Below, in pieces: positions 63,850-64,000 of a stretch of DNA of 64,000 bases. Below the pieces are notes generated by a model. The model did no database searches. It saw only the letters and a list, made by a program, of their open reading frames with translations, and was not told the origin of the DNA. The position numbers were made by a program, and so were the translations under genes. The stretch's first letter is position 1. Each line of letters starts with the position of its first letter. The stretch is from Bradyrhizobium sp. (GTDB lineage Bacteria; Pseudomonadota; Alphaproteobacteria; Rhizobiales; Xanthobacteraceae), in the NCBI RefSeq assembly GCF_027307225.1, contig NZ_DAHUXJ010000025.1, positions 1 through 64,000 of the forward strand, written 5' to 3'.

Positions 63850-64000
63850 ATGAAGATTGCCGTCGCCAAGGAAATCGATCCGTCCGAGCCGCGGGTCGCC
63901 GCTTCACCCGACACGGTGAAAAAGTTCAAGGCGCTGGGTGCCGAAATCGCCGTCGAGCCCGGCGCCGGGATCAAGTCCGGCTTGCTGGATTCGGATTTCA
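63850..64000 (+). CDS. pntA: NAD(P) transhydrogenase subunit alpha (partial, N-terminus)
   Basis: The window ends after 50 codons. The visible part, MKIAVAKEIDPSEPRVAASP and KKFKALGAEIAVEPGAGIKS, is the start of the PntA/AlaDH-like domain of proton-translocating transhydrogenase, which moves hydride between NADH and NADP. GGAGG lies six bases before the ATG. The gene continues beyond the window. Confidence 0.88.
   Translation, partial: MKIAVAKEIDPSEPRVAASPDTVKKFKALGAEIAVEPGAGIKSGLLDSDF

Overview
The window looks like chromosomal DNA from a Bradyrhizobium-like alphaproteobacterium (Rhizobiales). The basis is high GC coding DNA, the yebC-ruvC-ruvA-ruvB and tol-pal-tilS-ftsH blocks, small proteins typical of that group (DUF6894, DUF2312/GapR, DUF1244, DUF2852, DUF3052), an aa3-type oxidase subunit IV next to pntA, and a 6S RNA beside 5-formyltetrahydrofolate cyclo-ligase. 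The species call is inference from gene content only.

Layout. 1-8350: accessory region with three small rhizobial proteins, a sodium:solute symporter with its DUF3311 partner, a SAM/adenylate-cyclase/AAA/TPR regulator and a secreted heparanase-like GH79 enzyme. 8425-9250: dispersed non-coding repeats. 9251-19671: 6S RNA, ygfA, ymdB, two soluble methyl-accepting proteins, yebC, ruvC, ruvA, a cytidine-deaminase-like gene, ruvB, a Tat-exported phosphoesterase and ybgC. 19790-31650: accessory block with DUF1348, GST and divergent TetR, a 2-hydroxyacid dehydrogenase, an ECF42-type sigma factor with DGPF/YCII, DoxX, SRPBCC and VOC genes, an SDR, a serine hydrolase, and a TetR/DUF2852 pair. 32225-45931: tolQ-R-A-B, then a 5 kb insert (GGDEF/EAL protein, FeeM-like synthase, desaturase), then pal, cpoB, tilS and ftsH. 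45946-64000: DUF3052, an NCS1 transporter, GT87, TetR, a membrane protein, OsmC, pyk, DUF1036, DUF1244, gapR, DUF882, an L,D-transpeptidase, a sigma-54 response regulator, pepF, oxidase subunit IV and the start of pntA.

The most striking non-coding structure is a superfamily of 70-80 bp hairpin elements. They are bounded by CTAGTG...CACTAG. The variable inner arms covary between families, and most loops carry GCCGCRA. They occur as composite units of two hairpins joined by a short AT-rich spacer: family A+B five times, C+D twice, C+E once, plus fused and relic copies. Neighbouring elements can share one CTAG. Elements supply the stop codons of three genes and sit immediately before ygfA, tolQ and the oxidase subunit IV gene.

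Two regulatory circuits can be read from sequence. First, an ECF42-type sigma factor has the same motif, TGTCGG-N17-CGTC, upstream of its own operon and of two neighbouring operons. Second, a TetR gene has a 19-bp palindrome over its own start codon, and a near-identical one lies upstream of the adjacent DUF2852 gene. The tol-pal cluster is interrupted twice (ybgC/tolQ and tolB/pal) by accessory genes.
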